From an uncultured Aquimarina sp. (lineage in GTDB: Bacteria; Bacteroidota; Bacteroidia; Flavobacteriales; Flavobacteriaceae): DNA of 64,000 bases. Under the pieces are notes generated by a model, which did not search any database, had not been told where the DNA came from, and worked only from the letters and a program-made list of their open reading frames with translations. The stretch lies in the NCBI GenBank assembly GCA_947498815.1, contig CANMLU010000010.1, forward strand, positions 110,868 to 174,867, given 5' to 3'. Positions 1-9,002 of this stretch are shown in pieces. The translations under genes and the position numbers were made by a program. Position 1 is the first letter of the stretch; each line of letters begins with the position of its first letter.

Positions 1-923
1 ATAATATCACCTGCAGATCGACTTTTGTAATTTACTCCATTTGATCCTTCACGAATAGGACCAAATTGATTACCCGTAGAAATGACTCCTTCAGATTCTA
101 AATACACATTATGCTGTCTGTCCACATTAAATGTGCCATTGCCTTGAATGATATTGTCGCTTAATCTTACGTCTATTAATGGATTTTCGGGACCGTTATA
201 AGCTCCAAAAATTCCATTTCCATTATGTCTGATAATACAACTTGTAACTTTAAAGTGTTTACCTCTTAAACTTATACCAGAAGCAGCTCTTCCATAGGGG
301 ATAAGCTCATCGGTTCCCATTTTATATGTTTTTTGGGTATCATCCTGCATAAACTGATGTGCCCCTTGTAATTGTAGATTACTGATGTTAATATATTCTG
401 GATGATTATCAAAATTTCTATTGACAACAATAACGCCAGCATATGCAGTGTTCGTATTAAAATATGGGTTTAAATCTATTGGTCTTACTCTTGCATTAGT
501 ACCATCTAAAATAGGTAACTTTCCCTTTGCATCGGGTACACCACATATACAAATAGGTTCACTTTCTGTTCCTTTGGTGGTGATAATCATTCGTTCATAA
601 TAAGGCTCTGCCTTGGCATAAATCTTTACAACATCACCAGGACCTAGGTTTTCTGTTGGGACATCAATTATTTTTTCATATTCTTTACCAGGCCCAACCT
701 CGTATAGTTTACCATTCCCGATAATTTCACAGGTTTTGGAAGTTCTTATAATTATATCTGGAAAAGGTAAAGGGTCGGGATCCGGGTCTGGATCGGGAGC
801 TGGGTCTGGATCTGGATTGTCAGTTCCAATAGGGGTTTCTGTTTCTGTAGGATCATCCGAAGAACATGAAACAATGCCAATTATTAATAACGAAATCAGT
901 ACTATTTTTTTAGTTAAAATCAT
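1..923 (-). CDS. Lipoprotein with right-handed beta-helix domain (C-terminus beyond window)
   Basis: The reverse strand is open from an ATG at 923 to the window edge, about 307 residues. Seen: a signal peptide ending in a lipobox (I-V-S-C, Cys20), then a Ser/Asp stretch and an Asp-Pro repeat linker (about residues 30-48), then a domain with short repeating beta-strand text such as ISLRGKHFKVTSC, RHNGNGIFG and VRLSDNIIQGNG, typical of parallel beta-helix proteins. Family knowledge: such folds occur in polysaccharide lyases, adhesins and other surface proteins of Bacteroidota. Inference: it is exported and lipid-anchored, with the linker holding the helix away from the membrane. The catalytic region, if any, lies outside the window, so no enzyme activity is assigned. 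Confidence 0.75.
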   Translation of the reverse strand, partial: MILTKKIVLISLLIIGIVSCSSDDPTETETPIGTDNPDPDPAPDPDPDPDPLPFPDIIIRTSKTCEIIGNGKLYEVGPGKEYEKIIDVPTENLGPGDVVKIYAKAEPYYERMIITTKGTESEPICICGVPDAKGKLPILDGTNARVRPIDLNPYFNTNTAYAGVIVVNRNFDNHPEYINISNLQLQGAHQFMQDDTQKTYKMGTDELIPYGRAASGISLRGKHFKVTSCIIRHNGNGIFGAYNGPENPLIDVRLSDNIIQGNGTFNVDRQHNVYLESEGVISTGNQFGPIREGSNGVNYKSRSAGDI

Positions 924-1499
924 AGGAAATGGGTTTTGAGATTATGTATTCCGACATAAAAATAATGTCATAAGTTTACTCCTAAGGTTGTGGTTTTAGT
1001 ATTTGTTGAGATTCGGTTAGAATGTGTTGTTAAATAGTAATTATTTGTGTATTTAAAAAATAATTAATTAATTGATAATCAGTTAATTGAAAGCAATTCA
1101 AATGCCTACCTAATCAATGGGTAGACCTGTAGTTATCTACTAAAATTTTCAGTATTAACTAAAGAGCTACAAATGGGATTTTGGTTAATTTTTTAAGATA
1201 TTTTAAATTTTGTTTTATTTGGATACCAAAATAATTTTAAATAATGTTTAGAACTATGACAAATGTCCCAAAATAGTGGTGATATGTTGCATTTATCATG
1301 TTACAAAGGCGGAATTACAAGAGCGTTGCAAAAGCCATAGAATACTTCTATAGATTTTCTTAAGAATCGGATCTTAAGTAATATTAAAAGAATAGTGGAT
1401 GTTACAAATACTTACAAGCTTATAGACAGAATTAATAAAAAGTTAGATTTATGCCTTAGAGCTATTGCAAGATATATAATTTGATTAATGATATTTTTG
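924..1499. other. 576-bp intergenic stretch, possible gene remnant
   Basis: This A/T-rich gap between the lipoprotein start and the patatin stop holds no convincing gene. From 1341 to 1484 one plus-strand frame stays open for 47 codons and reads like a helical, Lys/Arg-rich C-terminus (KNRILSNIKRIVD...), but it has no start codon and a stop just upstream. It may be a decayed gene end or chance. No terminator-like hairpin or convincing promoter was found. Confidence 0.3.
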
Positions 1500-2399
1500 T
1501 TAAAATTGATAAAGAGACCTTTCATTTTTGGAAGGGCTTTTGTCTAAATACTCTAAAGTAGCTTTTTTTCCGGATTTAAAAAGTAATTCTTTTTGATCTG
1601 CGGTAATCCCAAAATTGGTCGCTGAAATTCCGTAATCATCTATGTTTACCGTTATGTCTTCTTCTTCTTTGTTTTTGTAAAAATCGGTTTCCTGTGCCTT
1701 TAATACTGTATCAAAGAGCACCTCGACATATTTAACGATATTATCATATTTCAAGTCGGACACCTTACTTTTGTAATTTCTAAGAAAAAAACCTAAGGTT
1801 TTATTATAATCAATAAAAGCGGTAATGGGATAGTTATATAAGACACCCCCATCTACATAAATATGATCATCGGGATACTCATTCGGAAATTTCCAACCTT
1901 CAAAAAACAACGGGATGGACATTGAAGCCCGCACACACTCGGCTACAATTGCATCTGGTGTGTTGTCGAATGAAAACTCTTTTATTTTTGAAGTGTTTAA
2001 ATCTGTTGCAAATACTTTTAATTCTCTGTAGCCATTGGCATGGAGCGCCGAAAAAGTGATGTTCTCATCACCTGTTTTATCCTTGATAATTTTTTTTATC
2101 CAATTCAAGAAATATTCGCCTTTATATAATCCATATTTAGCAGGAAGCCTAAAAGGATCCCAATGATCTTCAAAATCTTTAAAGTTAGTTGTACTGACTA
2201 ACTCTTTAACTTCATTAGCAGAATATCTAAGACTTAACAAAGTAGCTATGATTGATCCTGCAGAGGTCCCGGCAACACGCTTAACATTGCCTAGTATTTT
2301 TCTCTCTTCCAAAATTTCAATTGCTCCGGCATAGGCTATGCCCAAAACTCCTCCACCTTTAAATACTAAATTTTCTATATTCCTCATTGATCGATACAC
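1500..2399 (-). CDS. Patatin-like phospholipase
   Basis: A 299-residue protein of the patatin family, serine acyl-hydrolases that release fatty acids from phospholipids with a Ser-Asp dyad. Seen: the glycine-rich oxyanion loop KGGGVLG (residues 14-20), the nucleophile elbow G-T-S-A-G (44-48, Ser46) and the catalytic D-G-G at 183-185. No signal peptide or membrane segment, so it is probably cytosolic. A second ATG four codons downstream (2387) gives the more typical start MRNIENLVF and may be the real one. It lies 171 bp downstream of the YaaC/SLATT pair on the same strand. Patatins serve as effectors in CBASS (CapV) and other defence systems, but housekeeping patatins are common too. The family call is firm; a defence role is inference. 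Confidence 0.88.
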   Translation of the reverse strand: MYRSMRNIENLVFKGGGVLGIAYAGAIEILEERKILGNVKRVAGTSAGSIIATLLSLRYSANEVKELVSTTNFKDFEDHWDPFRLPAKYGLYKGEYFLNWIKKIIKDKTGDENITFSALHANGYRELKVFATDLNTSKIKEFSFDNTPDAIVAECVRASMSIPLFFEGWKFPNEYPDDHIYVDGGVLYNYPITAFIDYNKTLGFFLRNYKSKVSDLKYDNIVKYVEVLFDTVLKAQETDFYKNKEEEDITVNIDDYGISATNFGITADQKELLFKSGKKATLEYLDKSPSKNERSLYQF

Positions 2400-2570
2400 T
2401 GTATTTGTTAATGTATAAAACTACAAACTATAAGTCGAGTGTATAATACGTAGGACCACGTATTTACGGAAGATGAAGTGGTTAAATGAGTGAAAGATAT
2501 AATTTTCTTTATGTTCTGATGATCCTGAGTCAAAACACTGGTGTGTTTATGATCGATTCATTAAACTTTT

Positions 2571-3584
2571 TTAGAATTTGGTGTATGCACTATACACGGT
2601 TTGACCTAAAATTTTGGCTGTCGATAAATATAAAAACTGTTTAGGTTGAGTGGTTAAAAATTCACTCATTAACCATTGTTCTTTGTCAGAAAAAATTTGA
2701 TCAAACATATATGGATGATATCGAGTTATTGAACCCAAAAAGAACATTGTATTATAAATAATAATTTCTGGAGGGTAACGATTTATCGATGAATTAGAAA
2801 TATAAAGTGTATACCCATCATTATTTACAAAATACCAAATGCCTTTGTTCCTTAAATGCTGCGATAATAAATAGTAAGCATTTCTGGTCATACTATAACT
2901 AGATGTAAGCACTTCTTCTTGCCAGTAAAAATTTTCTTCATCTTCTATAATATTGTAACCTAAATCTTGTAATGAAGAAATCTTATCCTGTGGAGCGCAA
3001 ACTTTAAATCTTGAGATTATTTTCTTACCACTTTTAAAAACTTTTAAATCTTCAATCCTAAAGAAAATCTCTTCTAGGTTGTAAATCTCGCTATAGGCAC
3101 GATGCACCCCGATACAATGCATCATATAATCTTTGACATTTACGCTTAATGGATAATTTATACTAAACCCATCCAAAGATTCACTAAGTTCTATAGAAAT
3201 GTTCTTAAGAAATGATTTTTTCTCAGCAATTCTTAGTGTGGAATGGATAAACCTGTTATTGTGGTTTGCTCCAATACCATGCATATACCTTGTTTGACCA
3301 TATTTTTTGTCAATATTTATAATAACTTTTGAAAGATTGAGAAAAGAGTAGTAGTATAATAAGGGTTTAGATTTAACCGGGCTATTTTCTGCAGCGTTGT
3401 AGAAATGTTTGGCTTGCTCTAATAAAGAATTCATATATTCTTTTTCATAATTGAATTTCTTTATTACATAATCCCAAAAGGACCAAATATCAGAAATTAC
3501 AATCTTTTTGCTATTGCCTAAATATACAGTATTGTTTTCCCGGCTAAATAAAGGAAATCCATATTTTATTTCGATTGGTGTCAA
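2571..3584 (-). CDS. YaaC-like protein
   Basis: A 337-residue protein I assign to the YaaC-like family, whose biochemical function is not established as far as I know. Seen: an N-terminal part predicted alpha-helical, the segment LLYYYSFLNLSKVI followed by a Y-M-H-G-I-G motif resembling the conserved 'H-G' of YaaC proteins, and a C-terminal helical segment (RYHPYMFDQIFSDKEQWLM). No signal peptide or clear membrane segment. Its start is 20 bp from the end of the SLATT gene, so the two are probably co-transcribed. Pairing with a membrane SLATT protein suggests a sensor or regulatory partner, but this is inference. The family call rests on remembered motifs and is moderate. Confidence 0.5.
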   Translation of the reverse strand: MTPIEIKYGFPLFSRENNTVYLGNSKKIVISDIWSFWDYVIKKFNYEKEYMNSLLEQAKHFYNAAENSPVKSKPLLYYYSFLNLSKVIINIDKKYGQTRYMHGIGANHNNRFIHSTLRIAEKKSFLKNISIELSESLDGFSINYPLSVNVKDYMMHCIGVHRAYSEIYNLEEIFFRIEDLKVFKSGKKIISRFKVCAPQDKISSLQDLGYNIIEDEENFYWQEEVLTSSYSMTRNAYYLLSQHLRNKGIWYFVNNDGYTLYISNSSINRYPPEIIIYNTMFFLGSITRYHPYMFDQIFSDKEQWLMSEFLTTQPKQFLYLSTAKILGQTVYSAYTKF

Positions 3585-3604
3585 TGGTCTATGGGATGAT
3601 CGGT

Positions 3605-4096
3605 TTATCTTCTTGTAGCAGCTGTGTCTGGCCTTTTATTGATTCTCTTAATAGTTTTTGTTGAGATAGGTATCGAATTTTTTCGAATTTCATCCCATTT
3701 TATTTTTAATCGTTTAATTTCGTTCTTTACATATTCATCTTCTGATGCTTCAAATGTAAGTAAGAACTGCATCTCCTTTCGTACTGCCGCATATTCATTG
3801 CCAGAGTTGTGATATTGGTTAGCAATTTCGGGTAATTTCAAAAATGCTAATATACTTGTTAATATAGTGGCAGAAAGGCTTATAAGTCCTGTAGTAATAA
3901 TTATTACTTTACTCATGTTTTCCTCTCCCAAAGAAGCAAAAATACTTGACCCGACTATAGCAGATAAAACAGCCGAGATAATCCCTATATTTCTGTGTTT
4001 TCTTCTGGTTGACTCTGCCATGGAAAGATGGCATTTAAGTAAAATATGTGCATCTGTAATCCATTCTGAAATTAATTCATGTTGTTCTTTGGTCAT
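3605..4096 (-). CDS. SLATT-domain two-transmembrane protein
   Basis: A 163-residue protein with the SLATT pattern: a charged N-terminal helix, the turn RRKHRNIGI leading into a first membrane helix (about residues 37-56, GIISAVLSAIVGSSIFASL), a short loop, a second membrane helix (about 64-86, VIIITTGLISLSATILTSIL), then a long basic helix (about 95-140). Family knowledge: SLATT domains were described by comparative genomics as likely pore-forming effectors linked to SMODS nucleotidyltransferases, SLOG sensors and other conflict systems. No nucleotidyltransferase is next to it here; the immediate partner is the YaaC-like gene. Alternative: an unrelated helical-hairpin membrane protein. Confidence 0.7.
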   Translation of the reverse strand: MTKEQHELISEWITDAHILLKCHLSMAESTRRKHRNIGIISAVLSAIVGSSIFASLGEENMSKVIIITTGLISLSATILTSILAFLKLPEIANQYHNSGNEYAAVRKEMQFLLTFEASEDEYVKNEIKRLKIKWDEIRKNSIPISTKTIKRINKRPDTAATRR

Positions 4097-4287
4097 TGGT
4101 TTTAAGATTATGTGTGCCCTAAAATTTTGTTCAGAAAATAAGTTTTAGCACTGCATTTTCTGTGTATTTATGAGAAAGCTAAATATAGAAAATTATTTTC
4201 AGTTATCGAGCCATTAAGTATTAGGGGGTATATAATTATTTTTCTGGTAATTAAAATTGAAATATCTCTAAAAAAATACTCAAAAGC

Positions 4288-6171
4288 TTATTCCATATAT
4301 GGAATCGTAAAGTAAAATGTAGAGCCTTTATTCTTTTTACTATCTACCCATATGTTTCCGTTAAGCATTTCTACATAAGCTTTGGCGATTGATAATCCTA
4401 TACCGGCACCCTCAAGGGCATATCGATCTTCAATATCTGCTTGAACGAATCTATCAAAAATAGCATCTTGACGACTTTTTTCAATACCTATTCCAGTATC
4501 TTTCACATAAAATTTGAGAAGCTTTCCTTCTTTTAGATACCCAAACTCAATACTTCCTTCGTTAGTATATTTAATGGCATTTTTTACCAAATTCGTAAGT
4601 ATGGCATTGAATTTTTCTTTATCAGTTTTAAGCATAGCTTCAGTGTTTGATAAGCTATTATTTAGTGATAATATAATGTTTTTTTTATCCGTTTCTGGCT
4701 TGAAAAATTGGTAAAGATATTCTGTCTGCTTATTGATATTAAATTCACTGATAGATACTTTAACTTGGTCCGCTTCTATTTTGGAAATATCTATGATGTC
4801 CTTAATAATATTAAGCATTCGTAAACCACTTTCTTTTATGAGATCCAGATATAGCTGTTGTTCGTCGCCTGTAAGTTTAGGTTCTTTTAAAAGTTCTGCA
4901 AGCCCCATGATACCATTCATAGGTGTTCTTATCTCATGACTCATGTTGGCAAGAAATGCTGATTTAAGTCGGTCGCTTTCTTCGGCCTTTTCTTTTAATC
5001 TGTTTAACTCGAGCTCATATAGTTTTATTTTCGTAATATCGGTAATGGTTCCAACGTATCCTATAATCTGTTGCTTGTCATTATATTCTGGTATTGCTCG
5101 GCCCAATACCCATGTAATTGTACCGTCTGGGGATAAAAATCTATACTCGGCATCAGAATCTTCTTTCCTTTTGGCATCATCATACCAACCTTGTTTCAGT
5201 TTCTTTCGATCGTCTGGATGCACAGCTTTTAACCACCCATCATTTAATGCTTGTTCTTGCGATAATCCTGATATAGAACACCATTTTGGATTAACGAAAG
5301 TAGTTTTCCCATCGGCTTTGGTCATAAAAATTCCAACAGGCACCAAACTTGTCAATGTATGATATCTGCTTTCAGTAAGTTGAACGGCTTTTTCGGCCAC
5401 CTCAAATTTCTGTTTATAGGTGAGAGAATGATACACATCTTTAAACGATATGTAATCGGTTTGATAGGTCTCCTTTTCAAAATATTTTAAATAAATGGTG
5501 AATAAAATACTATAAAAAAAAGCCATAAAAATCTTGGAAACTAATCCGGAGTATAAAATTTTGGATATATCTTCAAAAAACCAGAATGACCCTAGAGTAA
5601 AACAAATGGCGTCAAAACTTAGTACGATTACCATGGTATATAGTATCCGTAAAAATAGATGAGAAATATGCTTTGAAATAAATTCGAATATAAAAATTAT
5701 CAATATGGAATCAATAAATAGTATTCCTGTACCTACAAAGAGTACGAATACATTGGTATAAAAGAATTCTGTGGAGATGTCAAAGGGGTTATAGCTATAG
5801 GCTCCTTCAATATTCCATCGAAATGAAAGTAAAAGAAAGCACAATACAATATTTGCAATAACGAGTGCATAGATAAGTTTTCTGGCAGTAATCGCATCTT
5901 CCTTGATGTATATTAATAGTACAGCAAATAAAGTCGCCGAAAATAAAACCGAAGAACCTGGTGAAACCACAAGAGTTTCGGAGACTTCAAAATATAGAGT
6001 GCTCGCTAAAAAAACCTGAATAAACTGAAATAAACCTAATGATGTAAACAATAGACCTAACCCCATTACTGTACGCAAACGAAACAATAATAAAATCAGT
6101 GATGCTACTACAAGCCCCTGGAAAATAAAAATTGATATTTGATAAAAGTTAATTGTGTCCATAAGATCCAA
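4288..6171 (-). CDS. Membrane-bound PAS sensor histidine kinase
   Basis: A 627-residue two-component sensor kinase. Seen: seven or so hydrophobic helices in residues 12-230 forming an N-terminal membrane sensor, a PAS domain (about 265-385, with HPDDR and the PAC end GYVGTITDIT), a HisKA dimerisation/phosphoacceptor segment with SHEIRTP (His412), and an HATPase domain with N box NLVKNAIKY, G1 box DTGIGI, F box IFDRFVQ and G2 region GAGIGLSIAK. It ends just after the ATPase domain and has no receiver, so it needs a separate response regulator; none is adjacent. It runs divergently from the Crp/Fnr-type gene with a 232-bp gap. The signal is unknown. Confidence 0.92.
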   Translation of the reverse strand: MDLMDTINFYQISIFIFQGLVVASLILLLFRLRTVMGLGLLFTSLGLFQFIQVFLASTLYFEVSETLVVSPGSSVLFSATLFAVLLIYIKEDAITARKLIYALVIANIVLCFLLLSFRWNIEGAYSYNPFDISTEFFYTNVFVLFVGTGILFIDSILIIFIFEFISKHISHLFLRILYTMVIVLSFDAICFTLGSFWFFEDISKILYSGLVSKIFMAFFYSILFTIYLKYFEKETYQTDYISFKDVYHSLTYKQKFEVAEKAVQLTESRYHTLTSLVPVGIFMTKADGKTTFVNPKWCSISGLSQEQALNDGWLKAVHPDDRKKLKQGWYDDAKRKEDSDAEYRFLSPDGTITWVLGRAIPEYNDKQQIIGYVGTITDITKIKLYELELNRLKEKAEESDRLKSAFLANMSHEIRTPMNGIMGLAELLKEPKLTGDEQQLYLDLIKESGLRMLNIIKDIIDISKIEADQVKVSISEFNINKQTEYLYQFFKPETDKKNIILSLNNSLSNTEAMLKTDKEKFNAILTNLVKNAIKYTNEGSIEFGYLKEGKLLKFYVKDTGIGIEKSRQDAIFDRFVQADIEDRYALEGAGIGLSIAKAYVEMLNGNIWVDSKKNKGSTFYFTIPYME

Positions 6172-6356
6172 TTACAATATTGGATAGGTTATTTAAGGCA
6201 ATCATAAGTGTTCTATATTTAACTTCCTTAAAGCTACGAACAATAGTTAGATTTTTATTACTTGTAATGAAGTAATTTTTTCTTTTTGGACAGAAATTAT
6301 CTAGAGGGGATCACATATTTGAAAGAATATTGGAGTATTAGATAGAATTATCTGAT

Positions 6357-6364
6357 TACTTTTG
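6357..6364 (+). promoter_or_regulatory. Candidate -7 box for the Crp/Fnr-type regulator
   Basis: TACTTTTG matches the Bacteroidota -7 consensus TAnnTTTG. It lies 39 bases before the TTG start at 6404. A TTA sits 16 bases upstream in place of the usual TTG -33 element, so the match is partial. Confidence 0.35.
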
Positions 6365-6403
6365 TTCATAGTATAACTTTTTTCGTAAAAACTATAAATA
6401 ACC

Positions 6404-6976
6404 TTGGAAGACTTAAAGAAAACGATAAGATCTTTTACACAAGTTAGTGATTCGGACATGGAGTTTGGGCTTCAGTTTTTCAAAATGAAAACTTTTAAAA
6501 AAGGAACATTTCTTTTAAAACCGGATCAATATATTGATGATTTTTACTTCATGAAAAAAGGTTGTGTTTCATACTATACTATTGAAGCAGGAACAACAAG
6601 AGTTATGGAGTTTTTTAATGAAGGCTATTTCTTTACTGATTTGTATGCGTACATACAAGAAATCCCATCAGAATCATATCTCGAAGCCTTAGAAGATGTA
6701 ACAGTGTATACGATTTCAAAAGCAGACCAACTAAAAGTGTTTGATCATTCACATCAATTGGAACGCTTTGGAAGATTATCGATGCAAAGAACTTTTGTTA
6801 TCAATTTTCAGCGGATCAATGAGCTTAGAAATCTTTCTAATCAAGAAAGATATTTACAGCTACTTGAAAAGCGACCTTCGCTTTTTCAGAGAGTACCTCA
6901 ATATCTAATAGCATCTTATTTGGGCTTAACACCCGTTGGACTATCGAAAATCCGAAAAAGACTTAGTCAAAAATAA
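6404..6976 (+). CDS. Crp/Fnr-family transcriptional regulator (TTG start)
   Basis: A 190-residue regulator. Seen: an N-terminal cyclic-nucleotide-binding-type beta-roll (about residues 20-120, with FKKGTFLLKPDQ and FYFMKKGCVSYY) and a short C-terminal helix-turn-helix (about 165-190, YLIASYLGLTPVGLSKIRK). The roll lacks the full phosphate-binding cassette, as in many Bacteroidota members, so the ligand is unclear. The start is TTG at 6404: an in-frame TAA lies at 6395-6397, and the next Met would cut into the beta-roll. It sits directly upstream of the catabolic cluster and may regulate it, but it could equally control a distant stress regulon. Confidence 0.85.
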   Translation: MEDLKKTIRSFTQVSDSDMEFGLQFFKMKTFKKGTFLLKPDQYIDDFYFMKKGCVSYYTIEAGTTRVMEFFNEGYFFTDLYAYIQEIPSESYLEALEDVTVYTISKADQLKVFDHSHQLERFGRLSMQRTFVINFQRINELRNLSNQERYLQLLEKRPSLFQRVPQYLIASYLGLTPVGLSKIRKRLSQK

Positions 6977-7057
6977 TTACGGTTATATTTCTATAAAACT
7001 AATTTCTTATTCCTGGAGCTTTTAAGGTAAAAGTTAAGAGTATCTAAATTTTGACAT

Positions 7058-7077
7058 TTATTAAACTGGTTTAATAA
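7058..7077. promoter_or_regulatory. 20-bp palindromic operator candidate
   Basis: TTATTAAAC-TG-GTTTAATAA is a perfect 9-bp inverted repeat with a 2-bp spacer, centred 75 bp before the start of the first acyl-CoA dehydrogenase. The shape suits a dimeric helix-turn-helix regulator (Crp/Fnr or TetR type). The upstream Crp/Fnr-like protein is the obvious candidate, by inference. I did not see a second copy in the window. Confidence 0.5.
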
Positions 7078-7142
7078 GAATTCGTTAAATATTTCCGTAC
7101 TTTATTGTGTAATTAATACCCAACTTCAAAAAACGTTACACA

Positions 7143-8960
7143 ATGGCTAAAGAATATATAGATTTTGATACACTCAAGTACCTTTTGTACGATGTACATC
7201 AATTAGAAGAAGTTTTACAACAAGACCGTTTTGCTGATCATGACAAGGAGTCCATGGATATGTTTTTGAACTCTGTTAAAGAATTTTCAGACAGAGAATT
7301 ATTTCCATATTTCAAAGAGATGGACGAGAAACCGGCATATCATAAAGATGGTACCGTAATAGTGCATGAACAGGTAGGAGTGATGATGAAAAAAGGTGGT
7401 GAAATGGGACTCATATCGGGTACTTTTGACTATGACGCAGGGGGACTTCAGTTACCTTTAATGATATATACCGCATCGGCATTTATTCAGGATGCAGCCA
7501 ATAATCATCTGCCTGGATATGTTGGGCTTACTTTGGGAGCAGCTGAACTTATCATACATTTCGGAAGTAAAGAACTTAATGAAACCTTTGTGCCTAATAT
7601 GCTATCCGGACAATGGGGAGGTACTATGTGCCTTACAGAACCGCAAGCGGGAAGCTCATTATCCGATGTAGTTACAAAAGCAATACCTACCAATGATGGT
7701 CATTATAACATCACCGGGCAAAAAATATTTATCTCAGGTGGAGATCATCAATATGCAGATAATTTTGTGCATTTGGTGTTAGCACGTATCGAGGGAGCGC
7801 CTGCAGGAACAAAAGGAATTTCCCTATTTGTAGTGCCAAAAAAACGTCCAGATGGTAATGGAAATCTTGCTCCAAATGATGTGACTACCGTCGCCGATTT
7901 TCAAAAACTGGGACAACGAGGATATTGTACTACTCATCTTGGTTTTGGAGATGAAGATGATTGTCATGGGTGGCTAGTAGGAGAGGAGCATCAAGGATTA
8001 AAATATATGTTTTTAATGATGAATGGTGCTCGTATTGCTGTTGGTCGTGGAGCAGCGGCTATTGCAACAGCTGCTTATCAAGCTTCTTTGCAGTATGCCA
8101 AAGAACGTCCTCAAGGAAGAAAATTGACAAGTACCGGGAAAAAAGACCTGGACAAAGGGCAAACATTGATTATCAATCACCCAGATGTGCGAAGAATGTT
8201 ATTGCTTCAAAAAGTGGTTGCAGAAGGATCGTTGAGTTTGGTAATGTTAGCGTCAAAATATTATGATCTTAAAGAAACACTTCAAGATCCTTCCGAAAAG
8301 GAAAAATACGCACTTCTGTTAGAACTCATTATTCCAATGGTAAAAACGTATCCATCGGATATGGGAGCACATGCAGTATCCAATGGATTACAGGTTTTGG
8401 GAGGGTATGGATTCTGTACCGATTTTATCCTACAACAATACCATAGGGATATACGCATTTTTCCAATCTATGAAGGAACCACGGGTATTCAATCTCAAGA
8501 TTTATTGGGTAGAAAATTGCTTATGGAGAATGGCAAAGCGCTCGAGTTGTTAACTGGTGAAATAATGCAAACTATCCAAAATGCATCAAAATATGATGAT
8601 TTGAAAAAGTATGCCGGAAAATTAGGAGAGAAATTGCAATTGGCTCAAAAAGTAATTGGATTTTTGGTTGGTTTTGCCCAAAAAGGAAATTATGAACGCT
8701 TTTTATCCGATGCCACCCCGTTTATGGAATTCTTCAGTACCATTACAATGGCCTGGGTATGGCTCGATATGGCAGCACATGCAAAAAATACCTTGGTTAC
8801 AGGGCAAAAAACATATTCGGAAGATTTTTATGAAAGTAAGATCCATGCCATGAAATTCTTCTTTAAATATGAACTGCCAAAAACCAATGGTCTTGCCGAA
8901 ATTTTGATGGATGAAGAAGTACTCACCATACTTGATGAGAAAGAAGTATTCAATTCATAA
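7143..8960 (+). CDS. Acyl-CoA dehydrogenase, long (about 600-aa, DmdC-like) type
   Basis: A 605-residue flavoprotein that introduces the alpha,beta double bond into acyl-CoA. Seen: helical N-domain, the FAD-binding strand MCLTEPQAGSSLSDV (about 160-174), a C-domain with LQVLGGYGF and the catalytic Glu in YEGTTGIQ (Glu444), then an extra C-terminal helical domain to residue 605 that standard 380-aa enzymes lack. This length and tail match the family containing 3-methylmercaptopropionyl-CoA dehydrogenase (DmdC) and related long enzymes. It is the first gene of the catabolic cluster. The exact acyl substrate cannot be read from sequence; DMSP breakdown is possible but no other dmd gene is seen. 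Confidence 0.88.
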   Translation: MAKEYIDFDTLKYLLYDVHQLEEVLQQDRFADHDKESMDMFLNSVKEFSDRELFPYFKEMDEKPAYHKDGTVIVHEQVGVMMKKGGEMGLISGTFDYDAGGLQLPLMIYTASAFIQDAANNHLPGYVGLTLGAAELIIHFGSKELNETFVPNMLSGQWGGTMCLTEPQAGSSLSDVVTKAIPTNDGHYNITGQKIFISGGDHQYADNFVHLVLARIEGAPAGTKGISLFVVPKKRPDGNGNLAPNDVTTVADFQKLGQRGYCTTHLGFGDEDDCHGWLVGEEHQGLKYMFLMMNGARIAVGRGAAAIATAAYQASLQYAKERPQGRKLTSTGKKDLDKGQTLIINHPDVRRMLLLQKVVAEGSLSLVMLASKYYDLKETLQDPSEKEKYALLLELIIPMVKTYPSDMGAHAVSNGLQVLGGYGFCTDFILQQYHRDIRIFPIYEGTTGIQSQDLLGRKLLMENGKALELLTGEIMQTIQNASKYDDLKKYAGKLGEKLQLAQKVIGFLVGFAQKGNYERFLSDATPFMEFFSTITMAWVWLDMAAHAKNTLVTGQKTYSEDFYESKIHAMKFFFKYELPKTNGLAEILMDEEVLTILDEKEVFNS

Positions 8961-9002
8961 ATTATATAATCCAGATTGATCATTAAATTCACACAATAAT
9001 AC

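Noticed and set aside
736-939. Plus-strand frame with Gly-Ser repeats
   Set aside because: It is the antisense of the Asp-Pro linker and signal peptide of the minus-strand lipoprotein gene.
1341-1484. 47-codon open frame in the first intergenic gap
   Set aside because: No start codon and no recognised similarity; kept only as a possible remnant.
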